Shown piece by piece: positions 1 through 8,657 of a stretch of 64,000 nt of DNA (its first letter is position 1; every line of letters begins with the position of its first letter). A program made the position numbers and the translations under genes. The notes beneath the pieces are model-generated. The model had not been told where the DNA came from, ran no database searches, and saw only the letters and a program-made list of their open reading frames with translations. The stretch covers positions 1 to 64,000 of the forward strand of contig NZ_RARB01000012.1 in the NCBI RefSeq assembly GCF_003612015.1, given 5' to 3'. Source of the stretch: Pantoea piersonii. Lineage in GTDB: Bacteria > Pseudomonadota > Gammaproteobacteria > Enterobacterales > Enterobacteriaceae.

Positions 1-10
1 CCTGTTATGA

Positions 11-184
11 CGAAGCGAAATATTTGCTGGCTCTCGAAGCGAGACACTCGCCCTTACTGAAGCCATAAAAAGCTTGTCGAATGTCTCAGGGCGTGAAGCA
101 GACCTTGACTGTGTGGTTTATGTGGGAAGAACTCAGTCTGTCCACGCAGATCGGCTACGGGCTCGTAATAGAGTTGATGCCTGA
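11..184 (+). other. Open frame, possible 3' remnant of a gene
   Basis: A stop-free frame without a convincing start reads like coding sequence (it includes ETLALTEAIKSL and VVYVGRTQSVHADRLRARN) and stops at 182-184. The segment VGRTQS...RLRARNRV loosely recalls the end of OmpA-like domains, but this is only a resemblance. It may be the decayed end of a gene lying before the window. The rest of 1-318 holds nothing else I can support. Confidence 0.15.
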
Positions 185-318
185 GTCCGGCGTGTTGCGG
201 TTAGCCGGACCAGACCTGCAGAACGCAGGCCGGGCTGCAGTTCATTTCGACCTGACCATATCCCTCGGCTGAATACAGGCATCCCTGCTGGCATTCATGG
301 TTCGTCTCAGGTCAATAG

Positions 319-1062
319 TTAAAAGTCTATTGCAGTGGGACGCACAACGATTTCATTGATATCGACAGCTTCTGGCTGGTTGATTGCAAACGCAATGGCC
401 TCAGCCAGTTTTTCTACCGGAATAGCCGTTTCGTGTATCTTCCTGACCTGCTCTGCCACTGCTGCATCTGTCACGCTGGACGGTAAATCCGTATCAACCG
501 GCCCGGGTGAAATAATGGTGCTGCGAATGTTGTATGGGGTCATCTCGATACGTAAACCTTCAGATATGGCCCTTACAGCAAATTTAGTTGCAGAATAAAC
601 AGCGGTAGTCGGACGAACACGAAGGCCGGCGACAGACGAAATATTAATAATATGGCCGCTTTTCTGCTTTTTCATGAAGGGAAGGGCTGCGGCAATGCCG
701 TAAAGTGTGCCCTTCAGGTTGATATCTATAGCCTTTTCCCAGTCCTCGACCAGCAGCTGATCCAGTCGTGAGTTAGGCATGATACCGGCATTGTTAATCA
801 GCACATCAATCCTGCCGAACGCCTTTACAGCCGCGGCAATCAGATTTTCAACGTCCTGACGGTTCGAAACGTCCATTTGCACAACTTCTGCTTTCCCGCC
901 TGCCTGCGTAATTTCATCCGCCAGTGCAGTAAGCTTTTCCAGACGACGGGCGCCCAGCACGACATGCGCGCCTGCTGCGCTTAAGAGCCGGGCAGTTGCC
1001 TCACCAATACCGCTGCTGGCACCGGTGATAACAACGACTTTTCCACTCATATTACTGTTCAT
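319..1062 (-). CDS. SDR-family NAD(P)-dependent oxidoreductase
   Basis: This is a classical short-chain dehydrogenase/reductase of 247 residues, the usual length. The nucleotide-binding motif TGASSGIG is at residues 13-20, the NNAG motif at 90-93, and the catalytic Ser-Tyr-Lys set at about S143, Y156 and K160 (YSATK). The enzyme should be a cytosolic NAD(P)(H)-dependent ketone/alcohol oxidoreductase; the substrate cannot be read from the sequence. The ATG at 1062 is preceded by an AAAGG ribosome site; an ATG four codons later is an alternative. It lies downstream of, and in the same direction as, a LysR regulator, which may control it, although the 156-bp gap suggests its own promoter. Confidence 0.9.
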   Translation of the reverse strand: MNSNMSGKVVVITGASSGIGEATARLLSAAGAHVVLGARRLEKLTALADEITQAGGKAEVVQMDVSNRQDVENLIAAAVKAFGRIDVLINNAGIMPNSRLDQLLVEDWEKAIDINLKGTLYGIAAALPFMKKQKSGHIINISSVAGLRVRPTTAVYSATKFAVRAISEGLRIEMTPYNIRSTIISPGPVDTDLPSSVTDAAVAEQVRKIHETAIPVEKLAEAIAFAINQPEAVDINEIVVRPTAIDF

Positions 1063-1178
1063 AGAGGATACCTTTACTGGTTTGCCGGAAATAACGGGAG
1101 AGCCCGGATAAGCCGGATAATAAATCCGGGGTTAGCCCGTCCTCAGAGTCACGGCGAGTATAGGAAGTATCCACCCTA

Positions 1179-1200
1179 GGTGATATTCCCGATAATCACC
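1179..1200. promoter_or_regulatory. Short inverted repeat upstream of the SDR gene
   Basis: GGTGAT (1179-1184) and ATCACC (1195-1200) form an imperfectly spaced inverted repeat in the SDR/LysR intergenic space. It is of the size expected for a LysR-type operator controlling the SDR gene. Evidence is limited to the symmetry and position. Confidence 0.25.
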
Positions 1201-1218
1201 CTCTCAGTATGCAGATAT

Positions 1219-2070
1219 TCACAAGCCACAAGCTGGTTCAATGCAGTCTTTAAGGAATTCAAGAACGGTACTGATGCGTCTTGCATACCGCACATCTTCA
1301 TGAACGCTCAGCCAGACATCCTGAATGAGAGCCGGACCGTCGGGCTCTGCTGGAACAAGGTTATATTCCTTAGCCAGATAATCAGGTAACAGCGCGATAC
1401 CGGCATGGCCCGCAGCCGCAACAGCCTGTATACGTAAATCATTACTGAAGAATACGACTTTCTGTTCCGTACACTGCTCTTTGAGCCAAGCCTGTTGTGG
1501 TGTCTCTGTCACGGAATCATCGTAAGCGATAACATTCCGCTCGCCTGAAGAGGCGAGATATTCTGCACTCCCGTAAAGCGTAAACCTGACCTGTCCAATG
1601 CGCTGTGTGCGAACGGCGGACTCGACGGGGCGAACCATACTGATGGTAATGTCTGCCTCACGGCGGGCAAGGGAAAGCCGTTCTTTGGTTACCTGAAGGG
1701 TCAGGCGAAGATAAGGGTAATCTTTACGCAAGCTCCCGATACAAGGAGCGATAAAAGAAGCAATGAAAGCCGGAGGAGCAGCGACCACTACGTCACCTTC
1801 TACTGCGCTCTGTTCAGCACTGGAGTAACGCTCCAGTGAGTAAGCAGATGCATTCATTTGTTCTCCGTAATGAGCTATCTGACGCCCGTCTTCAGTCAGG
1901 ACATAAGCCCGGGGCCTGCGGTCAACCAGCCTGAGGTTAACTGACGCTTCAAGAGAAGCTATCCGTCGCGCAACGGTTGCATGATCGACGCCCAGTTTTT
2001 TTGCTGCAGATGCAAGCGAGCCGGTCTGGGCGAAGGTTGAGAAATAGCGCAGGTCTTCCCAGTCAAACAT
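1219..2070 (-). CDS. LysR-family transcriptional regulator
   Basis: A LysR-type regulator of about 283 residues. An N-terminal winged helix-turn-helix (FDWEDLRYFSTFAQTGSLASAA, then VARRIASLE) is followed by a periplasmic-binding-like effector domain. The open frame extends 23 codons further upstream, but the ATG at 2070 has a GAGAGG ribosome site and begins exactly where LysR proteins begin, so it is preferred. It is tandem with, not divergent from, the SDR gene at 319-1062, which is the obvious candidate target. The recognition helix has DHATVARR in place of the usual SQPALSRQ type, so its operator may differ from common LysR sites. Confidence 0.88.
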   Translation of the reverse strand: MFDWEDLRYFSTFAQTGSLASAAKKLGVDHATVARRIASLEASVNLRLVDRRPRAYVLTEDGRQIAHYGEQMNASAYSLERYSSAEQSAVEGDVVVAAPPAFIASFIAPCIGSLRKDYPYLRLTLQVTKERLSLARREADITISMVRPVESAVRTQRIGQVRFTLYGSAEYLASSGERNVIAYDDSVTETPQQAWLKEQCTEQKVVFFSNDLRIQAVAAAGHAGIALLPDYLAKEYNLVPAEPDGPALIQDVWLSVHEDVRYARRISTVLEFLKDCIEPACGL

Positions 2071-2202
2071 AAGGCCTCTCAATGCCGGTGAATAAAACAG
2101 AAAGTAATAAGAAATAACTTGCGTCTGCCTTCGCTGCAATGCAGGACGTTGTAACGGTGCACCAGATTGCTCCTGCTATCAACTCGTTAAGATTTAAAGA
2201 GT

Positions 2203-2226
2203 GTCCGCTTCTGGCACAAAGCGGAC
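2203..2226. repeat. Dispersed hairpin repeat, best copy
   Basis: GTCCGCTT (2203-2210), an 8-nt loop CTGGCACA, and AAGCGGAC (2219-2226) form a perfect 8-bp stem. The same sequence recurs intact at 8815-8838 and as partial copies at 4237, 13043, 15361 and 63979. All copies lie between genes. Confidence 0.75.
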
Positions 2227-2599
2227 TGGCACAGTGCCTTTAGGCATGCACGCTCAGCGGCCGCTGAAACTGGCAGGGTTCACAGAGAAGGGACGTAACA
2301 AACTGAACAAGCGTTCTACAGGGCAGCGGGACTTAACTCTGGTGGCTGACATGGATTATGCGGTACCTGAGGGATTCAGGGCAGGTAGAGCGCGACCTGT
2401 CCGGATTTACTCGGCATATCGAGGAATATGACTGCTTTGATGATCAAGGTCCGCCAGGAGAGAAATACGTAAATTTGAGATACTCAGAGATGTCGAACGT
2501 TCTTCAACACCAGTGATGCTACAAGGTGAATTTGACGAAATTTGTTAAGTACTAAACAATGCTTTCTCAAGACTTAAGCGCCTCTCAAAGGAGTGACAA
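2227..2599. other. Intergenic, no supported gene
   Basis: Holds the end of the repeat unit and a related motif at 2444-2466 (AAGGTCCGCCAGGAG), which resembles the second half of the element at 15361-15427. A frame from 2201 to 2431 runs through the repeat and is not credible. Bases 2580-2599 carry the ribosome site of the next gene. Confidence 0.4.
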
Positions 2600-3169
2600 G
2601 TGCTGATAGACGAAGAAGTATATCTCGATGATTATCCTTTGAAACGTAAGAGATTCGTCTATGATAAACGCGTTCATTACAGTTACGTTTTTGTTGCCGG
2701 AAACGAAATTTATACGGTTATCATAGGCAGTCTTGTTGACGAATTTACCTTTAAAAAATCAGGATACCAGATGCCTGCGGGCGTAGCATTTCCGATGAAC
2801 GGAATGGCAGAAGTCTACTTTGATGTATTCGACGGGATAGACAATCTGGGGGATTTTCGTCACGTGCATTTTGAAGGGTTAGGAGGGGCTGTCGTCCTGC
2901 AAACAGTCTCTTTAGCCTTGATCGCTCACTTTGAGGAGTTTGATATAGGCGGTTTCGTTTTCCAGGCCGCCGCCGGTGGCGTTGTTGATATCGGTCGCCG
3001 TACTACCCTGGAAGAGACGTATGACTATATGCTTGGGTTAAAAAGTGAACCGCGTTATAATCAGCGTACAGGATTGCCAAAAAAAGCTCCGCGACCATTG
3101 ATACCGGAAGAGCTACAGTCGTATAAATTAGTAACAGAGGGGAGAGCCTTTTATGTCGTCTTACAATAA
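2600..3169 (+). CDS. Hypothetical acidic protein, first gene of an overlapping pair
   Basis: A 189-residue protein that I do not recognise. It starts at GTG 2600 behind a good AAAGGAG site. There is no signal peptide or clear membrane segment. The middle (about 85-125) is rich in Gly, Phe and Val (FEGLGGAVVLQ, FDIGGFVFQAAAGG) and looks like a compact alpha/beta domain; the C-terminal part has a basic Pro-rich stretch (LPKKAPRP). It overlaps the start of the next gene by 17 bp, so the two are very likely cotranslated. The arrangement (larger acidic protein, small basic partner, shared terminator, isolated between repeats) recalls toxin-antitoxin or effector-immunity pairs, but no family motif supports that. 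Confidence 0.65.
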   Translation: MLIDEEVYLDDYPLKRKRFVYDKRVHYSYVFVAGNEIYTVIIGSLVDEFTFKKSGYQMPAGVAFPMNGMAEVYFDVFDGIDNLGDFRHVHFEGLGGAVVLQTVSLALIAHFEEFDIGGFVFQAAAGGVVDIGRRTTLEETYDYMLGLKSEPRYNQRTGLPKKAPRPLIPEELQSYKLVTEGRAFYVVLQ

Positions 3170-3383
3170 ACAAGAGCGTCCCGTGCCTGCTACCTCTGTT
3201 CATTATGAGAAGAAAGTATTGAAGGCATTAGTTTCTACGGAGATGAAAAATTGCCCTGTGGATGCTGAGGCTCATTTGTGCGAACTTAAAGCCAGCCTTA
3301 CTGCTACTAAAAAACATTCTTCAGCGACCATACTACGTAAGAAGTTGAAAGGCCATCTCGTGCGGGAACTGCATGAAATTTAA
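3153..3383 (+). CDS. Hypothetical small basic protein, second gene of the pair
   Basis: A 76-residue Lys/Arg-rich protein with no recognised domain. Residues about 17-72 should be largely helical (VLKALVSTEMKN, LCELKASLTATKK, LRKKLKGHLVREL). The ATG at 3153 lies inside the previous gene, behind GAGGGGAG, and the gene is followed directly by a strong terminator. It forms a two-gene operon with the 2600-3169 gene. A DNA-binding or antidote role is conceivable but not shown. Confidence 0.6.
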   Translation: MSSYNKQERPVPATSVHYEKKVLKALVSTEMKNCPVDAEAHLCELKASLTATKKHSSATILRKKLKGHLVRELHEI

Positions 3384-3397
3384 TAGAATTAGTTAAT

Positions 3398-3428
3398 AAC
3401 AAGGCCCGATAATCGGGCCTTGTTGTTT
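3398..3428 (+). terminator. Rho-independent terminator
   Basis: The stem AACAAGGCCCGAT...ATCGGGCCTTGTT, followed by GTTTT, ends the two-gene unit. The T-rich tail is on the plus strand. Confidence 0.85.
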
Positions 3429-3574
3429 TCTGGCATCCGAATAAATCAATTAAAGTGCTTTAAATTCTGCTGACTAACGCATCCATACTTGCCTCGCCCA
3501 TAAGATTTCAGAGGTGGGGAGGATGGAAGCTTACAACACTGACTTTGTATGTTGAGGATGACGGCTTGCTTAAA

Positions 3575-3607
3575 GGTCAGGGTCCGTCAGGAGCGAGAAA
3601 CGGACTT
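3575..3607. repeat. Degenerate dispersed repeat
   Basis: GGTCCGTCAGGAGCGAGAAACGGAC matches the second half of the element at 15361-15427 (GGTCCGCTGTGAGCGAGGAG). It sits in the 252-bp gap before the GNAT gene, which contains nothing else. Confidence 0.45.
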
Positions 3608-3635
3608 CATAATCGTTATTACTATGCCGTAGCTG

Positions 3636-4160
3636 TTAAAAATCCAGACGCATTGCTACGCGCCGGGCCGGATTGAAGCCCATCTGAACTTCCTCAGCTT
3701 TCTGGCTTATCAGGTGCGGCGGGCAAGATCGACCGTCCACTATCTCAAAACCCAGCGTAGCGTAAAATCTGGCATTGAAGGCGGCCATCTTATCTGTTGT
3801 CAGTGTGGCACCGGCCAGACCGCGTTGCTGCCCGGAGCAGAGGAGAGCCTGCATTAACAGTCTGCCGATTCCCCGGCGCTGCCAGTGTGGGTGTACATCA
3901 ATTTCAGCGATGTGCAGCCATATATTTTCGACATTACCCGCTACAAATCCTACGGGCGTACAACCAGGCGCAAAGGCCGCCAGCAGCAGACCGTTACGGC
4001 TGAAATGACCAAATTCTTCCAGGCTATTTGCAACAGCCTGACCTGTCACAGCACCTGCTTCCCGTAGTGTTTCGAAAGCTGCTAACTCAATGGCGCGCAG
4101 TGAGGAAAAATGATTAGGCTGTGCAGCACTAATAGTGATGTCCACAATTCGGTTCTCCAT
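3636..4160 (-). CDS. GNAT-family N-acetyltransferase
   Basis: A GCN5-related acetyltransferase of about 174 residues from the ATG at 4160; the frame can also start at 4199. The acetyl-CoA pyrophosphate-binding motif is visible as WQRRGIGRLLMQALL, preceded by the strand IAEIDVHPHW and followed by the C-terminal beta-alpha motif FYATLGFEIVDG. The protein should move an acetyl group from acetyl-CoA to an amine on a small molecule or protein; the substrate is unknown. It stands alone, with a partial dispersed repeat just upstream. Confidence 0.85.
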   Translation of the reverse strand: MENRIVDITISAAQPNHFSSLRAIELAAFETLREAGAVTGQAVANSLEEFGHFSRNGLLLAAFAPGCTPVGFVAGNVENIWLHIAEIDVHPHWQRRGIGRLLMQALLCSGQQRGLAGATLTTDKMAAFNARFYATLGFEIVDGRSCPPHLISQKAEEVQMGFNPARRVAMRLDF

Positions 4161-4236
4161 TGCTTTCATTAATCTAAACACTGTTATGGCCTGTACCATA
4201 CCCGTACCCAGTGAATAGCATAAATATGTCAGCCAT

Positions 4237-4250
4237 GTCCGCTTCTGGCA
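4237..4250. repeat. Partial dispersed repeat
   Basis: GTCCGCTTCTGGCA is identical to the left arm and loop of the copy at 2203-2226; the right arm is lost. Confidence 0.5.
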
Positions 4251-4322
4251 CCAGGCAGAGACTTATCTTTTAAAAAGCAGCAGAGGGTCAGGATCTGACC
4301 ACTCTTGTCGTGACGTTCAGGT

Positions 4323-4348
4323 AAAAAAGCCGCCCGCAGGCGGCCTTT
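4323..4348 (-). terminator. Rho-independent terminator
   Basis: CCGCC-CGCA-GGCGG with flanking A and T runs. Read on the minus strand it is GGCCGCCTGCGGGCGGC followed by TTTTTT, so it most likely ends the B3/B4-domain transcript. Confidence 0.75.
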
Positions 4349-4353
4349 CAGAT

Positions 4354-4440
4354 TCACGGGTGTTCGAACTGCTCGAAGGTACGCGGAGGAGGAGCCCCTG
4401 CATTGCGGAAATGTTTGTTTAGTTCTTTTCGGTCTTTCAT
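4354..4440 (-). CDS. Possible 28-residue peptide
   Basis: A short frame reads MKDRKELNKHFRNAGAPPP... and stops just before the terminator at 4323-4348. The same frame stays open upstream past an ATG at 4446. No ribosome site is visible, so it may be a small gene cotranscribed with the 4478-5182 gene or the tail of a lost one. I do not recognise it. Confidence 0.25.
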   Translation of the reverse strand: MKDRKELNKHFRNAGAPPPRTFEQFEHP

Positions 4441-4477
4441 GTGCATCAGCGTTTGTCTGACCTGATATTGCGTAGAG

Positions 4478-5182
4478 TTATTCTGCGTCAGACGACTCGT
4501 TACTGATGAGAACGGTTTTACAGCGCGCACCGGGCATGATTTTTTCCAGGCCTTCTGTCAGCATCCTGCCAGCCGCATGCAGTTCTTCAAGTGGCATTTC
4601 CGGCAGGCTCTCAAGAATGAACCACATATTACTGTCTGACACGCTCAGCCGGGTCCGGATGCCCTGTCGCCAGTTCCATCGCCGGCAGGTCACGCCGGTA
4701 TCATCGCGCCAGATAACTTCTCCCGCCTCTGGTGACTCGCTTCCCGGCTGGCCGTCTTTTATTGTGTCAAATATTTCGGTTCCGTCAGCCACAACCAGTC
4801 GTGGCATTCCGGCGTAAGCTGCAAAGTTTTCTCCGCCCACCGGAACGGCATACCGGATACTGACGGCATTATATAGATCAACCACCGGATCGAGAGCGGC
4901 CATCATGCCATCCTTTATCGCTCTCTTTCTCAGGGCTTCTGCCGAGCAAGGCGTGCGTTTAGGTTTTGCACCGAAGGACCGGAAAACGTCCGCCCAGGCG
5001 CTAAGGTGCGCCTCTGCCCAGACCGGCTGCCCGGCTAAAGCAACCTCGCAAGCTTCACGCAGCGCGACTTCACCGACCCGTTTATCAGCCACAGGGGCGG
5101 ATTCTACGCAGATACTCAGTGCACGGAAGCCTGGTGCAATGCGATAAATTTCGGCACTGATTGACGGTGACGCGGTTAACAT
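4478..5182 (-). CDS. B3/B4 tRNA-binding-domain protein
   Basis: A 234-residue stand-alone protein of the B3/B4 domain family, the domain found in the beta subunit of phenylalanyl-tRNA synthetase. Recognisable parts are DVFRSFGAKPKRTPCSAEAL (about 66-86), DLYNAVSIRYAVPVGGEN (about 103-120) and the closing WNWRQGIRTRLS. Stand-alone members are thought to act as editing or amino-acid-sensing proteins; the exact role is not established. The open frame begins 20 codons earlier, but the ATG at 5182 has an ACAGGA site and avoids overlap with the divergent regulator at 5226. Divergent pairing with an XRE-cupin regulator supports control by that regulator. Confidence 0.8.
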   Translation of the reverse strand: MLTASPSISAEIYRIAPGFRALSICVESAPVADKRVGEVALREACEVALAGQPVWAEAHLSAWADVFRSFGAKPKRTPCSAEALRKRAIKDGMMAALDPVVDLYNAVSIRYAVPVGGENFAAYAGMPRLVVADGTEIFDTIKDGQPGSESPEAGEVIWRDDTGVTCRRWNWRQGIRTRLSVSDSNMWFILESLPEMPLEELHAAGRMLTEGLEKIMPGARCKTVLISNESSDAE

Positions 5183-5225
5183 ATGATAATCCTGTAATGA
5201 CTGATTTATTACATAATAATGACCG

Positions 5226-5822
5226 ATGACCAGTAAAGTCAATATAACGACCGATGCCGAAGCAGGCAGGGTAAACCAGGCCGTTTCCGCGCACCTAAAG
5301 CTTTACCGGCGCCAGCATAAAATGTCTCTCGATGAGCTTTCTCGCCGTTCAGGCGTCAGTAAAGGAATGCTGGTAGAGATAGAAGCCTGTCGGGCCAACC
5401 CCAGCATTGCACTGCTCTGCCGTCTTGCATCTGCCATGGGCGTATCCGTGGCAGATTTTGTTAACGTGGCCGGCAAGCCCGCCGTTCACCTCATCGATGC
5501 TGGTGACATTCACGTGCTGTGGAAAGGAGAAAAGGGGGGCAACGCGCGTCTGCTTGCGGGCACAAGCGGGCCGGACATGATTGAGCTGTGGAAGTGGGTG
5601 CTTTATCCCGGGGAAGCTTTTGAGTCCCCCGGCCATCCGGAAGGCACCTGTGAACTTCTCCATGTGTCCGACGGGACGCTGACGCTTGTCGTCAGCGATA
5701 CCACATACACGATAAGCTCCGGAGGGGCAGCTGTTGCAGAAACCGATGCGCCGCATGCCTATATGAACACTGGCACCGACGTAACCGTGTTTACCATGAC
5801 GGTGCATGAGAAAGGTCGCTGA
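5226..5822 (+). CDS. XRE-family regulator with cupin domain
   Basis: A 198-residue regulator. An N-terminal lambda-repressor-like helix-turn-helix (about 23-77; LDELSRRSGVSKGMLVEIEACRANPS) is joined to a C-terminal cupin barrel (about 105-195), the arrangement of small-molecule-responsive repressors. It is divergent from the B3/B4-domain gene with 43 bp between the starts, and it is followed by a broken DapA-like gene, so the three were probably one regulated unit. The cupin ligand cannot be told from the sequence. Confidence 0.88.
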   Translation: MTSKVNITTDAEAGRVNQAVSAHLKLYRRQHKMSLDELSRRSGVSKGMLVEIEACRANPSIALLCRLASAMGVSVADFVNVAGKPAVHLIDAGDIHVLWKGEKGGNARLLAGTSGPDMIELWKWVLYPGEAFESPGHPEGTCELLHVSDGTLTLVVSDTTYTISSGGAAVAETDAPHAYMNTGTDVTVFTMTVHEKGR

Positions 5823-5943
5823 AATCAGCGCCTGTCGCTTTCCCCGATGCGATTTTGAATTGTTCACTCCCCTGGCAGGCCGATGAGAAAAACAGGCCGG
5901 ACCGGCAGACAACGCCCACAGTAACAGGTCTGCTATTCAGCGA

Positions 5944-5960
5944 TCCGGCTTTAAGCCGGA
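5944..5960. promoter_or_regulatory. Hairpin upstream of the DapA-like pseudogene
   Basis: TCCGGCTTTAAGCCGGA is a perfect palindrome with a 7-bp stem, 16 bp before the pseudogene start and just before its AAAGGA ribosome site. It could be an operator or an mRNA hairpin. Confidence 0.35.
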
Positions 5961-5976
5961 CTAAAAAGGATAAGCC

Positions 5977-6779
5977 ATGTTTAAAGGTCTCAGCGCGTTT
6001 TCACTTACTCCGTTTGCAGCTGGCTCTCCTGATGAAAAAGCCTTTCTGAGAATACTGCGGAGGCTGACTGATGCGAAGGTCGATTCCCTGGCGTACTCGG
6101 TTCGACAGGCAGCTACGTTTATATGACGCGTGAACAACGCGGGCGGATCGCCAGACTGGCTGTGGATAATGCCGGAAGCATTCCTGTGATGGTGTGTGTG
6201 GGTGCGGTCAGTACAGAGCAAGTGCTGCGGCTGGCCGATGATGCACAGGCACTCGGTGCCAGCGCGCTGCTGCTGCCACCGGTTTCTTACCAGGCACTGC
6301 ATGATGACAAGGTATATGGACTGTTTGAAACAGTCGCGCGTCACGTATCGGTGCCCCTTTGCGTTTATGACAATCCGGGTACAACCCATTTTAACTTCTC
6401 AGATGAGCTGCACGGTAAAATTACGGCTTTACCTAGCATTCATTCTGTCAAAATTCCGGGCGTTTCTTCAGATGAGGAGGTTGCAGCTGCCAGGATAAGA
6501 AACCTGCGCGGCATGTTGCCTCCAGATGTAACAATCGGCATCAGCGGTGGCAGCTTTGCCGCCACGGGCATGACAGCTGGCTGTGAGGTCTGGTATTCAG
6601 TATTTAGTGGTCTTTTCCCCGTTGAGGCCAAAAAATCACAGAAGCGGCGGCGGCGGGCGACTACGCAACAGGGCAATCATGGCCTTGATGAAACCGACAA
6701 GTGCCTACGATATGCTTTTAATGATGCCTGGACAAATTCTCCCTGCACAAGCATCACCCTGTCGAAAGTGCTTCCGTAA
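5977..6779 (+). pseudogene. Dihydrodipicolinate synthase-family lyase, frameshifted
   Basis: The start MFKGLSAFSLTPF and later blocks VYDNPGTTHFNF, HSVKIPGVSSDEE and IGISGGSFAATG identify a DapA/NanA-family TIM-barrel aldolase (normally about 290-300 residues). The first frame stops at 6124. Losing one G near 6092 explains this, since the +1-shifted frame reads LGVLGSTGSYVYMTREQRG. A second single-base shift in the A run near 6632 moves KITEAAAAGDYATGQ out of frame. The Schiff-base Lys block (SVKIPGV) survives, but the C-terminal third is scrambled. It lies just after the XRE-cupin regulator, its likely former controller. Confidence 0.8.
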
Positions 6780-8090
6780 GAAGCCGCGTTCAGACATCAG
6801 TGAACAGCTTTAAAGCTATAGGGTAATAAAGTCGGCCTGATGCTGCTTTTAAAAAAGCCGGCTGCTCGAGGAATGGCAACCGGCAATGTGGTAGAGAGCG
6901 ATATCCTAATAGGGTGGTTATATCCAGCTATCGAACTGTAGCGTCATCTGATTGGCTGGTCTTTATAAGGTAACAAACGAACAGGGATGCACAAGCATAA
7001 GTAGCTAATAAATACAGTGATATTCATTAATTGGCTGAAAATATTAATAAAAACTGCATTATAAAAGCATGCCCTCTGTCTAAGGGTATGAGGATTCAGA
7101 ATGACAAATCAGCAAGCTGTTCAGCGTGCATTTTAGAGAGTAACCACAGTTATTCTTTCGCTCTCGATTAATCATGACAGGGATTTCTATGTATAAAAAA
7201 ATCCCGTACAGGGTGGGCAAACAGAGATGAAAATTTACTGAAACCACAGCGATGAATTATGGTGTTGTACTCTTCGGCTGTGAGCTGAAAAATTTTGACG
7301 ATAACGCCCCAGCGACAAGATAAATATATACAGCGTAACGTTTGATCAGTTACGGGGAGCTGACATCGATGATGTTCTGTGTATACCGGAGCGGCGAGGG
7401 TAACAGCAGGAAAACCTGTTGACACGGCCGTCTGGTACTCAGTCCCGGCGACTCCGGCATTTCGGTACAGTTTGTATTTTTAACCGGAATGCGAAATGGA
7501 AAACCAGCCCACTCTGTGAAACTTTTCAGAATCTTCTTTTGATAATCTAAAAAGAACCCGCCGCGGCGGGTTTAAATGGACAGTCGCCCCTTGGGGGAGG
7601 GGCGAGGGAAAAGGATAATTCCTCTCTGTGCAGGTCTCAAACATCGTAGCAAAACTGATGTGTTGTGTCGTTCAAGAAACCAGCCCATCAGGATGAATGA
7701 GAATAATCCGCATTGCTGGCGCACCATTTCCCAGTGACGCTGGTGTCAAATATCATGACGCGATATGTTCGATCTGGCAGGAGTTTTATGGTTGCAGGAA
7801 ATGCGCTTACGAGATGAGATGACTGATCACTTGAGGGTAACTGAGGACCCGGCTGCCTTTCTGCAGGGGAGAGAATAATGCGCATAATCTGCCAGCACTG
7901 CCGGGCTCAGCTCAGCAGGGAAGAAGATTAGCTCAATCCATGAAACGGGCTCTCGTCGTTACGGTTACATATAAACGGGCCGTACCTGCCCGGAGCGAAA
8001 AGCGAACCCATGCTAAACCTTTCACAGCTGGCATTTTCGGCGCCGTGAATCAATGAAACGTCAGCTTGCTTACCTGGATTGATTATCTTT
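6780..8090. other. 1.3-kb gene-poor stretch
   Basis: Only short frames without ribosome sites or coding character were seen (for example 7168-7425 and 7688-7885 on the minus strand). The one clear element is the terminator at 7549-7575. Base composition varies, with an AT-rich part at 6950-7180, which fits decayed sequence. Confidence 0.4.
7549..7575 (+). terminator. Rho-independent terminator, orphan
   Basis: AAAGAACCCGCCGCGGCGGGTTTA forms a strong stem (ACCCGCC/GGCGGGT) with A and T flanks, so it may act both ways. No convincing gene precedes it on either strand, which suggests a lost gene. Confidence 0.6.
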
Positions 8091-8657
8091 TTATAATCTC
8101 TGCGGGCGGAACGTCAGGAAAAAATGAACAACGCCCATTGCGCCGTGAGCCCAGAAGTATGTTTCAATAAAGACAGTCAGAAATTTATGCAAATGTAAGA
8201 TCTGGTGTGTCAGGACTGAATCCGGGCCGTATATAATGTTCAGAAAGAACCAGAGCCCACCGCACGCTGCAACGCCGAGCAGCGACAAGACGCCGAGCCC
8301 CTGTACTATCGCAGCAATTCCTCCGGTATGCGCTTCGGGTAGTCTGAACTGACGCAGCATGCTGAAATCTTCTGCTATTCCGCGAAAATCCAGTCGCACC
8401 CACGAGAAATAATACAGAAAACCGCGCTGAGTCAGCATCCAGTACAGCATGATGAAGCCACAAAACAACAGCCCAAAACCCGAAATGACGTGCAGCCATG
8501 TCACTATCCCCTGAAGAGAGAGTTGCCCCAGGGCCTCCCGTTCAGTCAGGTTTGAGTTAATAATTTGAGCCAGAACCAGCACTGCGACAATAATATGAAG
8601 AGTGCGAATGACTGAATTTCCCTGATGAGAAAGCGCATTGCGTAGGTTGACAGCCAT
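8091..8657 (-). CDS. Cytochrome b561/b6-type membrane protein
   Basis: A 188-residue integral membrane protein with four hydrophobic segments (about 17-35, 51-72, 110-135 and 155-180). Histidines suited to bind two haems include HIIVAVLVLAQII in the first segment, WLHVISGFGLLF in the second, and HLHKFLTVFIETYFWAHGAM near the end. Length and His pattern fit the cytochrome b/b6-like subunits that carry electrons between quinone and a partner oxidoreductase. No partner gene is adjacent, so the redox partner is unknown. The gene stands alone on the minus strand. Confidence 0.8.
   Translation of the reverse strand: MAVNLRNALSHQGNSVIRTLHIIVAVLVLAQIINSNLTEREALGQLSLQGIVTWLHVISGFGLLFCGFIMLYWMLTQRGFLYYFSWVRLDFRGIAEDFSMLRQFRLPEAHTGGIAAIVQGLGVLSLLGVAACGGLWFFLNIIYGPDSVLTHQILHLHKFLTVFIETYFWAHGAMGVVHFFLTFRPQRL

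Noticed and set aside
4905-5147. Plus-strand frames opposite the B3/B4-domain gene
   Set aside because: Shadow frames of a well-supported minus-strand gene.
7168-7885. Minus-strand frames at 7168-7425 and 7688-7885
   Set aside because: No start signal, odd composition, and no recognisable domain.
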